Positions 1-7,452 of a DNA stretch of 64,000 nt are shown here, piece by piece (positions within the stretch are counted from its first letter, which is position 1; every line of letters starts with the position of its first letter). The DNA comes from Roseburia_C amylophila (GTDB taxonomy: Bacteria > Bacillota > Clostridia > Lachnospirales > Lachnospiraceae). The position numbers and the translations under genes were made by a program. Location: positions 104,107 through 168,106 of the forward strand of contig NZ_JAOQKI010000005.1 of NCBI RefSeq assembly GCF_025567465.1, in the 5' to 3' direction. The notes below the pieces were generated by a model that was not told where the DNA came from, did not search any database, and was given only the letters and a program-made list of their open reading frames with translations.

Positions 1-1
1 A

Positions 2-412
2 AGCGGACCAAGCGCTGCGTTAAAATACCGGCTGGATGAGGCAGTGGAATATTTAGAGGATAATCCAAAGACAATCTGCATCGTATCCGGCGGACAGGGT
101 GCAAATGAACCATATTCCGAAGCCGAAGGAATGGCACAGTATTTAAAAGAACAGGGGATTGATGCGTCCCGGATTCTCTTAGAGGATAAGTCCTTAAATA
201 CAGAGCAGAATATGGAGTACAGCAAGGCACTGATAAAAGATGGGGCATCCGTTGGAATTATCACCAATGATTTTCATCTGTTCCGGGCAAAGCAGATTGC
301 ACGAAAATACGGACTGGACAATGTCTGTGGAATAGCAGCAAAGTCTACACCGGTTTATCTTCCAAATAATATGCTGCGGGAATTTTTGGCAGAGATAAAA
401 TTTTTGCTGTAA
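2..412 (+). CDS. YdcF/SanA-family protein (DUF218), 5' end cut by window edge
   Basis: The reading frame is open from the first bases of the window, so the N-terminus lies outside it. The visible part starts GPSAALKYRLDEAVEYL, then IVSGGQG, SEAEGMAQYL and NTEQNMEYS, the conserved core of the DUF218 (YdcF/ElyC/SanA) fold. Family members are membrane-anchored envelope proteins; ElyC and SanA act in envelope integrity, but the exact reaction is unsettled. A GTG at 44 is internal and is not the start, because conserved residues precede it. The gene ends at a TAA about 90 bases before the next gene. Family assignment is firm, function is inferred. Confidence 0.8.
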   Translation, partial: SGPSAALKYRLDEAVEYLEDNPKTICIVSGGQGANEPYSEAEGMAQYLKEQGIDASRILLEDKSLNTEQNMEYSKALIKDGASVGIITNDFHLFRAKQIARKYGLDNVCGIAAKSTPVYLPNNMLREFLAEIKFLL

Positions 413-504
413 TTATGCGGATTCTAAATGGGCTTGCATCGGGTGGAAGAATAGAATAGTATAAAAAGTAACAGGAGTTTTATGGAGAAAGGGTTTATAT
501 AGCT

Positions 505-1545
505 ATGGAGATTAAATGCGAATACTGTGGCTCCATCATTAAGGAAACAGATGAGAAATGTCCTTACTGTGGAGCCACCAATCAGGCAGTAAAGCGTACT
601 GCAGACCATACGCCAAAGACTATTGAAGAATTGCAGCAGTGGTATCAGGCACGGAATCTGCCGCCGTATGAAGTGACGAGATTCTTTATCGGAATCAATT
701 ACACACAGCCCAAAGCCTTTGGTATTTACCGGGAAGGACAGAATGTTATTGTCTATAAGAACAAGGCAAACGGCGAGCGGGCAATCCGCTATCAGGGAAC
801 GGATGAAGCCTATGCGGTAAATGAACTGTATCTTAAGTTAAAAGAGGAAATCTTAAACCAGAAGGAACATAATCGGGCCGGAAATGTAAGAAGCAGTTAT
901 GGAAATAACAGAAAGCCAATGTCAACAGGAAAGGTAATAGGAAGAACCTTTGCCGGGATTGGAGCATTCTTTCTTTTCTTTTTTGGTTCCTTTGTACTCT
1001 TTGTGTTAGATACATTATACCGGGGAATTGGAACAGCACTTTTTATTGCACTGATTGCCGCAGCACCTGTGGCAGTGATATTAGACCTTATTGTTTGTGG
1101 GTTAAGGGGAAAAAGCACGGTATTTGAAAAGATATATCAGGGATTTGCCGGAAAGAAATTCTTAACCTGTGCCGTTTGTTTCCTGATGTGCTTTTTAATC
1201 ATTCTGATTCCGATACATAATTACAAGAAGGCAAGTTATTACCAGTACCAAAATACGGTCTATGTACACAGCCACAATAACTGGTTCGAGTATGATGGTT
1301 ATGACTATGATAAGATAGACAGTGATGAGGTACCGGATGATATTTTAAATAACCGTTCTGATTATGAAATGACTTATCAGAATGGCTATGACTGGGATAA
1401 CAGCATTACCAATTTTGAAGACAGCAGATATTATGAAGAGCATTATGGCTCAGACAGCTCGGACAGCAGTTCAGACAGTGGATATGACTGGGATTCCAAT
1501 GACAGCTGGGATTCTAATTCATCTGACTGGGATAGCGACTGGTAA
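505..1545 (+). CDS. Zinc-ribbon membrane protein with acidic Ser/Asp tail
   Basis: 346 residues. The N-terminus has a zinc ribbon of two CxxC knuckles (CEYCGS and CPYCGA, residues 5-23). A soluble segment of about 100 residues follows, then about three hydrophobic stretches (roughly residues 150-215 and 228-246). The tail is rich in Ser, Asp, Trp and Tyr (SDSSDSSSDSGYDWD). I do not recognise a family beyond the zinc ribbon. Similar layouts occur in Clostridia as zinc-ribbon membrane proteins of unknown role. A purine-rich stretch (484-493) sits 11 bases before the ATG. The acidic tail could be extracellular, but topology is not certain. Confidence 0.7.
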   Translation: MEIKCEYCGSIIKETDEKCPYCGATNQAVKRTADHTPKTIEELQQWYQARNLPPYEVTRFFIGINYTQPKAFGIYREGQNVIVYKNKANGERAIRYQGTDEAYAVNELYLKLKEEILNQKEHNRAGNVRSSYGNNRKPMSTGKVIGRTFAGIGAFFLFFFGSFVLFVLDTLYRGIGTALFIALIAAAPVAVILDLIVCGLRGKSTVFEKIYQGFAGKKFLTCAVCFLMCFLIILIPIHNYKKASYYQYQNTVYVHSHNNWFEYDGYDYDKIDSDEVPDDILNNRSDYEMTYQNGYDWDNSITNFEDSRYYEEHYGSDSSDSSSDSGYDWDSNDSWDSNSSDWDSDW

Positions 1546-1618
1546 ATATTAATATATCATTTAGAAATTTATTTTTCTGTTAAGAATAATCTAAGAAATG
1601 AAATAGAATATCTTTAAG

Positions 1619-1675
1619 AACACTCCTTTTTCGTGTGCTTTACTAAATGTAAAGAATGAAAAAGGGGTGTTTTTT
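1619..1675 (+). terminator. Strong hairpin plus T-tract, overlapping the next gene's ribosome binding site
   Basis: AACACTCCTTTTTC (1619-1632) pairs with GAAAAAGGGGTGTT (1658-1671), followed by a T-run to 1675. It looks like an intrinsic terminator for the zinc-ribbon gene. However, the first good ATG of the next gene begins at 1676, and GGGGTG in the 3' arm is the only Shine-Dalgarno-like sequence before it. Confidence 0.7.
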
Positions 1676-2539
1676 ATGATGCAGTCAGAACATGCAGGAC
1701 AACGAAATTTACAACAATCAGGAGCAGCCGGACAGCGGAACACACAACATGCAAAAGAAATGAGAAAGCGGAGCATGCGCCGGAAAAAAGCAAGAAGAAT
1801 GCGAAGAATCAAAAGAATATTTGTGGCAGCAATAATTCTGCTGGTAGTTTTTGCCGCGGGCAGAACATCATTTGTGCAAGGCTTCTTAAATCACTGGAAT
1901 GTAAAATCAGAGGCAACACTTACGGCAGAGGGGTATCCGGAAAGCCTTGTACAACTTTACGAGAAAAATGAAGAAGCAAGACAGTTTGTGCTTGATTATA
2001 AGAAGAATGGAAACAACGAGCAGCCGATTGATATTTCATCGGATGTAACAGATGGTAAAATACCGCTTTTCCTTCAGTGGGACGAGCGTTGGGGCTATAG
2101 AACCTATGGAGATAATTTCCTTGCAATTACAGGATGCGGTCCCACGGCATTGTCCATGGTCTATGTGGGACTGACCGGAGATACTTCCATGAATCCTTAT
2201 ACCGTTGCCCAGATGGCACAGGAGGATGGCTTCTATGTGAATGGAAGCGGTTCCGCCTGGAGTATGATGACGGAACTTGCCACAAAGCTTGGCTTATCCG
2301 CACAGGAGCTGAGTCTCAGCGAAGACAGTATCCGGCAGGAATTATCCCAGGGACATCCGATTATCTGTATCATGGGACCGGGAGATTTTACCACATCCGG
2401 ACATTTTATTGTATTAACAGGAGTAGATTCCGATGGAAAAATAACAGTGAATGATTCCAACAGTAAAAAGAACAGTAAGAAGACATGGAAGATAGACGAC
2501 CTTATGAGCCAGATCCGGGATTTATGGGTGTATCAGTAG
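1676..2539 (+). CDS. C39-like cysteine peptidase (peptidase_C39_2), membrane-anchored
   Basis: 287 residues from ATG 1676; a second in-frame ATG at 1760 is an alternative start. A basic N-terminus (RKRSMRRKKARRMRRIKR) precedes one transmembrane segment (about residues 46-62), so the C-terminal domain should be outside the cell. That domain is papain-like: PLFLQWDERWGYRTYG, then the Cys motif TGCGPTALSM (about residue 154), the His motif SGHFIVLTG (about 242) and VNDSN. These match the YvpB/C39-like family, whose members are predicted cysteine peptidases of unknown substrate. The start is unusual because its ribosome binding site sits in a terminator-like hairpin. Confidence 0.82.
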   Translation: MMQSEHAGQRNLQQSGAAGQRNTQHAKEMRKRSMRRKKARRMRRIKRIFVAAIILLVVFAAGRTSFVQGFLNHWNVKSEATLTAEGYPESLVQLYEKNEEARQFVLDYKKNGNNEQPIDISSDVTDGKIPLFLQWDERWGYRTYGDNFLAITGCGPTALSMVYVGLTGDTSMNPYTVAQMAQEDGFYVNGSGSAWSMMTELATKLGLSAQELSLSEDSIRQELSQGHPIICIMGPGDFTTSGHFIVLTGVDSDGKITVNDSNSKKNSKKTWKIDDLMSQIRDLWVYQ

Positions 2540-2594
2540 AAGTGGCATTCTTTACGAAAATCTGCTATAATTCTTGATAAAATGATTTGAAAGG

Positions 2595-2915
2595 CGAGTG
2601 GGAAATATTGGGAGTAATTTTTCTAACGGTAGTGTGGCAATATCTGGATTGTTCTCCGAAGTGAGGATGCCTGATAAGGACTGTTAGAGGCACTTAAAAT
2701 TTCGGATGGAGTCCGGCAACGCTGGCACATGGAAGTGCCAGCGAGGTGCATATGAACATGGATGTGAATTTGCACCGGTTGCCAGAAGAAAATAAAAATG
2801 AAATCGAAATTCTTAGTGCCTCTTGCAGTTCTTATGGAGCATCCGGGTTCGGAGAATAAGCCAGATATTACATCGCACGAATGCCGGAAGAAAACCGGCA
2901 TCACATTTCCCACTC
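2595..2915 (-). repeat. Family-1 giant palindromic repeat, copy A
   Basis: An imperfect palindrome of about 320 bp, from GTGGGAAAT near 2599 to ATTTCCCAC near 2903-2911. Further arms pair along its length: GATTGTTCTCCGAA with TTCGGAGAATAAG, GAGGCACTTA with TAGTGCCTC, and GGCAAC with GTTGCC. The core contains hairpin GCTGGCAC/GTGCCAGC (2720-2741). Read on the minus strand it aligns with copies at 28582-29038 and 42562-43071. No credible protein is encoded. It fills the gap between the C39 peptidase and the next gene. Confidence 0.85.
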
Positions 2916-2952
2916 CTTTACAAATATTTTAACAAGAAGGGAGCTATAGAAT

Positions 2953-3126
2953 ATGGAAACATGGTATTACGAAGTCGTATCCATCGATGGAGACTATGCA
3001 AATTTAAAGAGGACAGACATTGCTTCAGATGATTTGAAACTTGTGGCAAGAGCACTTCTTCCGGCAGAAATTATGGAGGGAAGCAAGTTAAAATACGAAC
3101 TGATGCAGTATGAGATTATAGAATAG
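2953..3126 (+). CDS. Small DUF3006-like protein
   Basis: 57 residues starting METWYYEVVSIDGDY and ending MQYEIIE. The pattern IDGDYA...ALLP..I.EGS.L.YE resembles DUF3006-like small proteins (about 60-70 residues, a beta-rich fold of unknown role). The start is supported by AAGGGAG (2938-2944) 8 bases before the ATG. It lies directly downstream of palindromic repeat copy A. The resemblance is my own reading, not a search result. Confidence 0.6.
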   Translation: METWYYEVVSIDGDYANLKRTDIASDDLKLVARALLPAEIMEGSKLKYELMQYEIIE

Positions 3127-3188
3127 CGGATAAAGGAGTTAGGGAAGATAAAAATCGAAGCGGCAAGGCGGGAGGTTTAGCAAAAATT

Positions 3189-4268
3189 ATGAAAAAGGAA
3201 AAGGTTATTGAAATTGGGGTACTGCTTGGAATTATTATTCTGGCAGTGATTGTAGTTGTAGTGGCAGGAAATCAGAGAAAAAATAAAACGAAGACTGAGA
3301 CAGAAAATAAAACGGAAACAGAGTCACAGATGGAATCAGACTCAGAATCAGAATCGGAAACAGAAACTGCACCTGCGGATAAAGAGTCTTTGGACGCAGA
3401 CGAGCTGGTAGAAGAGAACTTTCGTCAGGCTGGAATTACAGAATATGAAAAAATAGATCTGGAAGATTATGAGAGCCAGGCAGGAATCGATTTATCAGAA
3501 TATGTATCTTATCGGTTTTATTATGATAGCGATGGACTGAAAATTGAAGGATATTTCAGTGCACCAAAAGATTTACTGGATGGACAAAAGACTTCCTGTC
3601 TTATTTATAATCATGGTGGAAATCAGGATTACGGAGCATTGGAAAATATAGAAACCTGCTTTTATGCCTATCAGCTTCATACCATTTGCATTGCATCAAA
3701 CTACAGGGGATGTGGAAGCAGTGAAGGAGAAGACCAGTTTGGCGGAGCAGATGTGGATGATGTAGTCCGGATTTTGGATTTGTGTGAGCAATTTTCCTAT
3801 ATTGATAAGGATGCCATAAATATGCTGGGTATTTCCAGAGGCGGAATGATGACTTATGAAGTGTTAAGTAAGGATGAACGGGTGCATAAGGCAGTTGTCG
3901 TATCTGGCCTTTCCGATTGCTTTATGTCATATGAGGAAAGAAGTGATATGCAGACCATATTCGATTCTTTGGTAGGCGGTTCCCCGGAAGAGATGTCGGA
4001 GGAATATGAGAAACGTTCTGCAACCTATTGGGCGGATGAAATTAATACACCGCTGCTTATCATTCATGCCACCGGAGATGAAAAAGTATCCGTTGCACAG
4101 GCAGATAAATTAACAGAAGCATTAGAGCAGGCAGGAAAGACCTACGAATATATCACCTTTGATGGAAATTCCCACGGAGAAATCCGACCAGAGGATGGTG
4201 AGAAGATAAAGGCGTTTCTGGAAGGGCAGGAGCAGGAAGAAGATAGTGAAAAGAATAATGTAAAATAG
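3189..4268 (+). CDS. Secreted/membrane-anchored alpha/beta hydrolase (prolyl-oligopeptidase-like)
   Basis: 359 residues. A hydrophobic N-terminal segment (about 7-27) acts as signal anchor. It is followed by a low-complexity Thr/Glu/Ser linker (about 33-62, ETETESQMESDSESESETET). The catalytic domain has IYNHGGNQDYG, NYRGCGSSEG, the nucleophile elbow GISRGG, the acid in HATGDEKVS and the catalytic His in DGNSHGEI. These fit the DUF3887/peptidase-S9-like hydrolases that cleave esters or peptides outside the cell. The substrate is unknown. GGAGG lies 13 bases upstream of the ATG. Confidence 0.8.
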   Translation: MKKEKVIEIGVLLGIIILAVIVVVVAGNQRKNKTKTETENKTETESQMESDSESESETETAPADKESLDADELVEENFRQAGITEYEKIDLEDYESQAGIDLSEYVSYRFYYDSDGLKIEGYFSAPKDLLDGQKTSCLIYNHGGNQDYGALENIETCFYAYQLHTICIASNYRGCGSSEGEDQFGGADVDDVVRILDLCEQFSYIDKDAINMLGISRGGMMTYEVLSKDERVHKAVVVSGLSDCFMSYEERSDMQTIFDSLVGGSPEEMSEEYEKRSATYWADEINTPLLIIHATGDEKVSVAQADKLTEALEQAGKTYEYITFDGNSHGEIRPEDGEKIKAFLEGQEQEEDSEKNNVK

Positions 4269-4296
4269 TGAAAAAATAGTGTAATATTTCCTTCGC

Positions 4297-4932
4297 ATGG
4301 TACTGCTGTATTCAAATAAGGTTTGCGAATTGTCGGAGAGCTCAAACGGTGAAAAATTGGAGGGAAGCCTTTCGTATCTAAAAAGTAGAGAAAAAGAATT
4401 GCTCTTGCTGCTCATGAAGAACTACAAAAGAGAGTTCACGCCTATCGAAGTCAGCAAAGAACTTAAGGTTACCAATAAGACGGTAACAAACTATGCAAAA
4501 TGGGATGATTGATTTATATGTGAGAGGTAATAATTCTGTAGCTTATTCAGAGATATATTCATCGTTTGCATCAGAAAAAATAGTTATATTTCTGATTTGT
4601 TGTTGCTGGTTATCAATAATGACAGCTCTAAGGTACGAAAACATGGAGAAACATATTTTACTATTAGAATGGGGAATCGGGAAACAACACAATATTATAC
4701 CAAAAGCGAAAACACAAGTGCCATACAGTCAAAGGCAAGATATGACAGTAAATATGAACATATAACATCCACAGGGTATCAGCTTATGAATTATGAGCCG
4801 GGAAGCGTGTTTAAGCTTAATGGCAAAGAATATGTGTTAAGCGAAAACCATACTTTGGATATTCCATACGGAGAAGATTTGTGGTGTTTGGAATACCCGT
4901 CAAATTATAGATTTTGTGAAAAAATTGATTAA
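4297..4932 (+). pseudogene. Decayed gene remnants: HTH fragment and an unidentified C-terminal piece
   Basis: Three overlapping short frames appear to carry one broken gene or two. The first (4297-4512) ends with a helix-turn-helix-like stretch (FTPIEVSKELKVTNKTVTNY). The sense then shifts frame near 4495 (NGMIDLYVRGNNSVAYSEIY) and again near 4585, giving a stretch to 4932 containing SSKVRKHGETYFTI and SNYRFCEKID. None has a convincing start and ribosome binding site together. The HTH piece could derive from a transcriptional regulator or a Fic-type protein; I cannot decide. Confidence 0.45.
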
Positions 4933-5050
4933 TTTCTGAGAGTCTATTTATATGTGTTGTAGTTATCAAGCAAAGGGATACTTATATCGTGTTACAGGAC
5001 ATGGTGTAGGTATCCTTTTTGCATATTATCTATAATCATTACATAAAAAA

Positions 5051-5136
5051 GTGCAAATGCACAAAAAATAGTAATGGCTATTGAAGTGAAAATAATTTAG
5101 TGGTAAAATAGTATTACCAAAATTCGTGCAATGCAC
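5051..5136 (+). promoter_or_regulatory. Promoter with palindromic operator-like sites upstream of the AAA_14 ATPase
   Basis: Two near-identical palindromes, GTGCAAATGCAC (5051-5062) and GTGCAATGCAC (5126-5136), bracket a promoter of TTGAAG (5081-5086), a 17 bp spacer and TAAAAT (5104-5109). A third inverted repeat, TGGTAA-7-TTACCA (5101-5119), overlaps the -10. The arrangement suggests repression, possibly autoregulation; this is inference. Confidence 0.5.
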
Positions 5137-5155
5137 AAAAACAAGGAGCGACACT

Positions 5156-6409
5156 ATGGAGATTAAGAGAGATTTATACCTTGAACAGTTAAAGATAAGA
5201 AAAGATAACGGAATGATTAAGATTATCACAGGAATCAGGAGATGCGGCAAATCATTCCTGTTATTTGTGTTGTTTAAGAAGTATTTACTGGAGAGTGGCA
5301 TAGATAATGACCACATCATTGAGATTGCTTTAGATGGCATTGAAAATGAGGAACTGAGAGATCCAAAGAAGTGTTATCAGCATATTAAAGAGCGGGTGGA
5401 AGATGACCGGAAGTATTATCTGCTCTTGGACGAAGTACAGTTTATGCCACGATTTGAGGAAGTGCTGAACAGTTTGCTTCGTATCAGTAACATTGATGTG
5501 TATGTAACCGGCAGTAATTCTAAATTTTTATCTAGTGACATTGTAACTGAATTTAGAGGCAGAGGAGATGAGATAAGAATTTATCCGTTGTCTTTTGCAG
5601 AGTTCTATGCGGCTTATGATGGAGATTATGATGATGCTTGGGAAGAATATATGATATACGGTGGTTTACCACAAGTGGCACAATTTTCTGTAGAACGCCA
5701 GAAGGCTGAGTATCTTAAAAATATTTTTACCAATGTTTATATCAAGGATGTGGTAGAGCGAAACAAAATTCAAAATGTTGATGTGATTGGAACTTTGGTG
5801 GACATTCTTGCTTCTGCCATAGGAGCACCTACCAATCCAACAAAAATATCAAATACTTTCAAAAGTGAGAGAGGTATCAATTACAGCAATAAAACTATAT
5901 CCAATCATATTGATTATTTGGCAGAGGCATTTTTGATTTCTAAAGCGAACCGGTATGATATTAAGGGGAGAAAATATGTAGGAGCCAATCTGAAATACTA
6001 TTTTTCGGATATAGGACTTAGAAATGCCAGACTAAACTTCAGACAGCAGGAGCCGACTCATATTATGGAAAACATTGTTTATAATGAGTTGCTTGTGCGT
6101 GGCTACAATGTAGATGTTGGTATTGTGGATGTATTTGCAAAGAATAGTGACGGAAAGAGAGTTCATAAGCAGCTAGAGGTTGATTTTGTAGTAAACCAGG
6201 GCAGTCAGAGATATTACATTCAGGTGGCTTATGATATGACTTCTGAGGAAAAGCAAACACAGGAACTTAATTCACTCCGAAATATTCCGGATTCATTTAA
6301 GAAGATTGTTATAGTAAATGGAACAAAAAAGCCTTGGAGAAATGAGGAAGGCTTTGTGATCATGGGCATGAAATATTTTCTGCTCAATGAGGATAGTTTG
6401 GAGTTTTAG
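5156..6409 (+). CDS. AAA_14/DUF4143 family ATP-binding protein
   Basis: 417 residues from ATG 5156, chosen because AAGGAG (5143-5148) precedes it by 7 bases. The AAA_14 domain has Walker A GIRRCGKSFLL, Walker B YLLLDEVQF and sensor VTGSNSKFLSS. The arginine-rich motif FRGRGDEIRIYPLSFAEF follows. The DUF4143 C-terminal domain includes LEVDFVV with a PD-(D/E)XK-like look near residue 348. The family is very common in anaerobes, is often scattered in accessory DNA, and has no settled function. It sits between broken genes and has its own palindrome-decorated promoter. Confidence 0.85.
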   Translation: MEIKRDLYLEQLKIRKDNGMIKIITGIRRCGKSFLLFVLFKKYLLESGIDNDHIIEIALDGIENEELRDPKKCYQHIKERVEDDRKYYLLLDEVQFMPRFEEVLNSLLRISNIDVYVTGSNSKFLSSDIVTEFRGRGDEIRIYPLSFAEFYAAYDGDYDDAWEEYMIYGGLPQVAQFSVERQKAEYLKNIFTNVYIKDVVERNKIQNVDVIGTLVDILASAIGAPTNPTKISNTFKSERGINYSNKTISNHIDYLAEAFLISKANRYDIKGRKYVGANLKYYFSDIGLRNARLNFRQQEPTHIMENIVYNELLVRGYNVDVGIVDVFAKNSDGKRVHKQLEVDFVVNQGSQRYYIQVAYDMTSEEKQTQELNSLRNIPDSFKKIVIVNGTKKPWRNEEGFVIMGMKYFLLNEDSLEF

Positions 6410-6470
6410 TATGGAAGGAGATAATATATTCCGATATAGAAATATGGATATAAAGTTAGGAGGCAGAGAA

Positions 6471-6833
6471 ATGGCAACGGTTGTGTATTCTAATGAAGAA
6501 GATGATATGTGTTCTTTGGTGATAGATGGAGAAGAATATGTTGAAGATGAAGAAAGGGCAATTATCCCCAAAGCTGTATTAAAACAAATAAGAGTTGAGG
6601 ATATTCCGGATAATTTTCAAATTGAAATATGTGAGTCAAAAGATTCTTCAGTAATAATGGTATCTGTTCCTATGACTTTTATAAAAGTTGGTAAAAATGA
6701 GTTTCAGGTTATTTATGATGAACTTATTACTAGAAAATATTGGGATGGATCAGTAGGACTTGATGTATTTAAAATCTCTTGGTTACCAGCAGAATGTAAA
6801 AACCAATGGTGTATGGACCAAAACAACAGTTAA
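6471..6833 (+). CDS. Small acidic protein, C-terminus probably altered by fusion to recombinase DNA
   Basis: 120 residues from ATG 6471 with AGGAGG (6458-6463) 7 bases upstream. The N-terminal part (ATVVYSNEEDDMCSLVIDGE) through VIYDELITRKYWDG looks like a compact acidic domain I cannot name. From about codon 96 the DNA overlaps a different frame that reads as a serine recombinase, so the last 25 residues (FKISWLPAECKNQW) are likely junction sequence rather than native. The gene may therefore be truncated. Confidence 0.5.
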   Translation: MATVVYSNEEDDMCSLVIDGEEYVEDEERAIIPKAVLKQIRVEDIPDNFQIEICESKDSSVIMVSVPMTFIKVGKNEFQVIYDELITRKYWDGSVGLDVFKISWLPAECKNQWCMDQNNS

Positions 6834-6981
6834 GTCAATATTGACAAATCAGGCATACATTGGTTCGGTGGTGCATGGGAAAGTAGTAATTGAGAAATAC
6901 AATAATATTCCACTCCATGCAACAGATCCAAGTGAAAGGAGTGCCGAGGAAATGTGGCACTCCTTTCTTCTGCAAGCATAA
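6760..6981 (+). pseudogene. Remnant of a large serine recombinase (recombinase domain piece)
   Basis: The frame reads NGVWTKTTVKSILTNQAY then IGSVVHGKVVIEKY. This is the hallmark of the PF07508 recombinase domain that follows the resolvase domain in large serine recombinases. Neither the catalytic N-terminal domain nor the rest of the C-terminal domain is present. The fragment ends at a stop at 6981 soon after NIPLHATDPSE, where family members continue. It marks the scar of a lost mobile element. Confidence 0.7.
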
Positions 6982-7066
6982 ATATTGCTTTCAATATACT
7001 GCAATAGCAGGTATAATGGAAAGTGATATTTGAGGGTAAAAAAAATCAGTTTTTTTTGGTCTAGGG

Positions 7067-7222
7067 TTGACACGAGCAGGCAATTATATGCCACCGGTTA
7101 AAATGTTGGAAGAACTCAGCAATATGTATAATATGACCATTTTACACAATCGTATGATGGCTTACGTTGAAAATTGCATATATGGTGGAAAATGGGATGA
7201 GTATAAAACGAGAGAAAAATAA
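7067..7222 (+). pseudogene. Unidentified coding remnant
   Basis: An open frame (TRAGNYMPPVKMLEEL, then NMTILHNRMMAYVEN, ending DEYKTREK) has coding character but no ribosome binding site. It is preceded by a homopolymeric T-rich stretch. It is probably another fragment of the element that left the recombinase piece upstream. I do not recognise the family. Confidence 0.35.
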
Positions 7223-7261
7223 TTTGACTTTTTCCAAAAAGAAAAATATAATGACTTCTGA

Positions 7262-7306
7262 ACGAGTAGCAAAATTGCGTAAATCCAGTTTTGCTGCTCG
7301 TTTTTG
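7262..7306 (+). terminator. Intrinsic terminator
   Basis: ACGAGTAGCAAAA (7262-7274) pairs with TTTTGCTGCTCGT (7289-7301, one G-U), followed by TTTTT. Confidence 0.75.
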
Positions 7307-7324
7307 TAATTTTATAATGCAATG

Positions 7325-7382
7325 AAAAAGTGTGTAGCTTATCAGCGTAAGTCCAACTTATAAGATAGGTACGCACTTTTTA
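7325..7382 (+). terminator. Second hairpin with T-tract before the MATE gene
   Basis: AAAAAGTGTGTA pairs with TACGCACTTTTT through a long interrupted stem (inner GCTTAT/ATAAG). It could terminate in either direction or insulate the MATE gene from upstream transcription. Confidence 0.55.
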
Positions 7383-7452
7383 TATTGCCAAATATCCGTA
7401 AGAAGCTGCCAGTGGCAGCTTCTGCAGATGGAAAAAGGAGGATTAAGTTAAG

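Noticed and set aside
2623..2913. Minus-strand frame of 96 codons, and similar frames at 28694-28951 and 42575-42868
   Set aside because: They are translations of the family-1 palindrome. The shared 'protein' (RGT.NF...NRRKFTSMF) mirrors the repeat core in several frames and both strands, with no ribosome binding sites.
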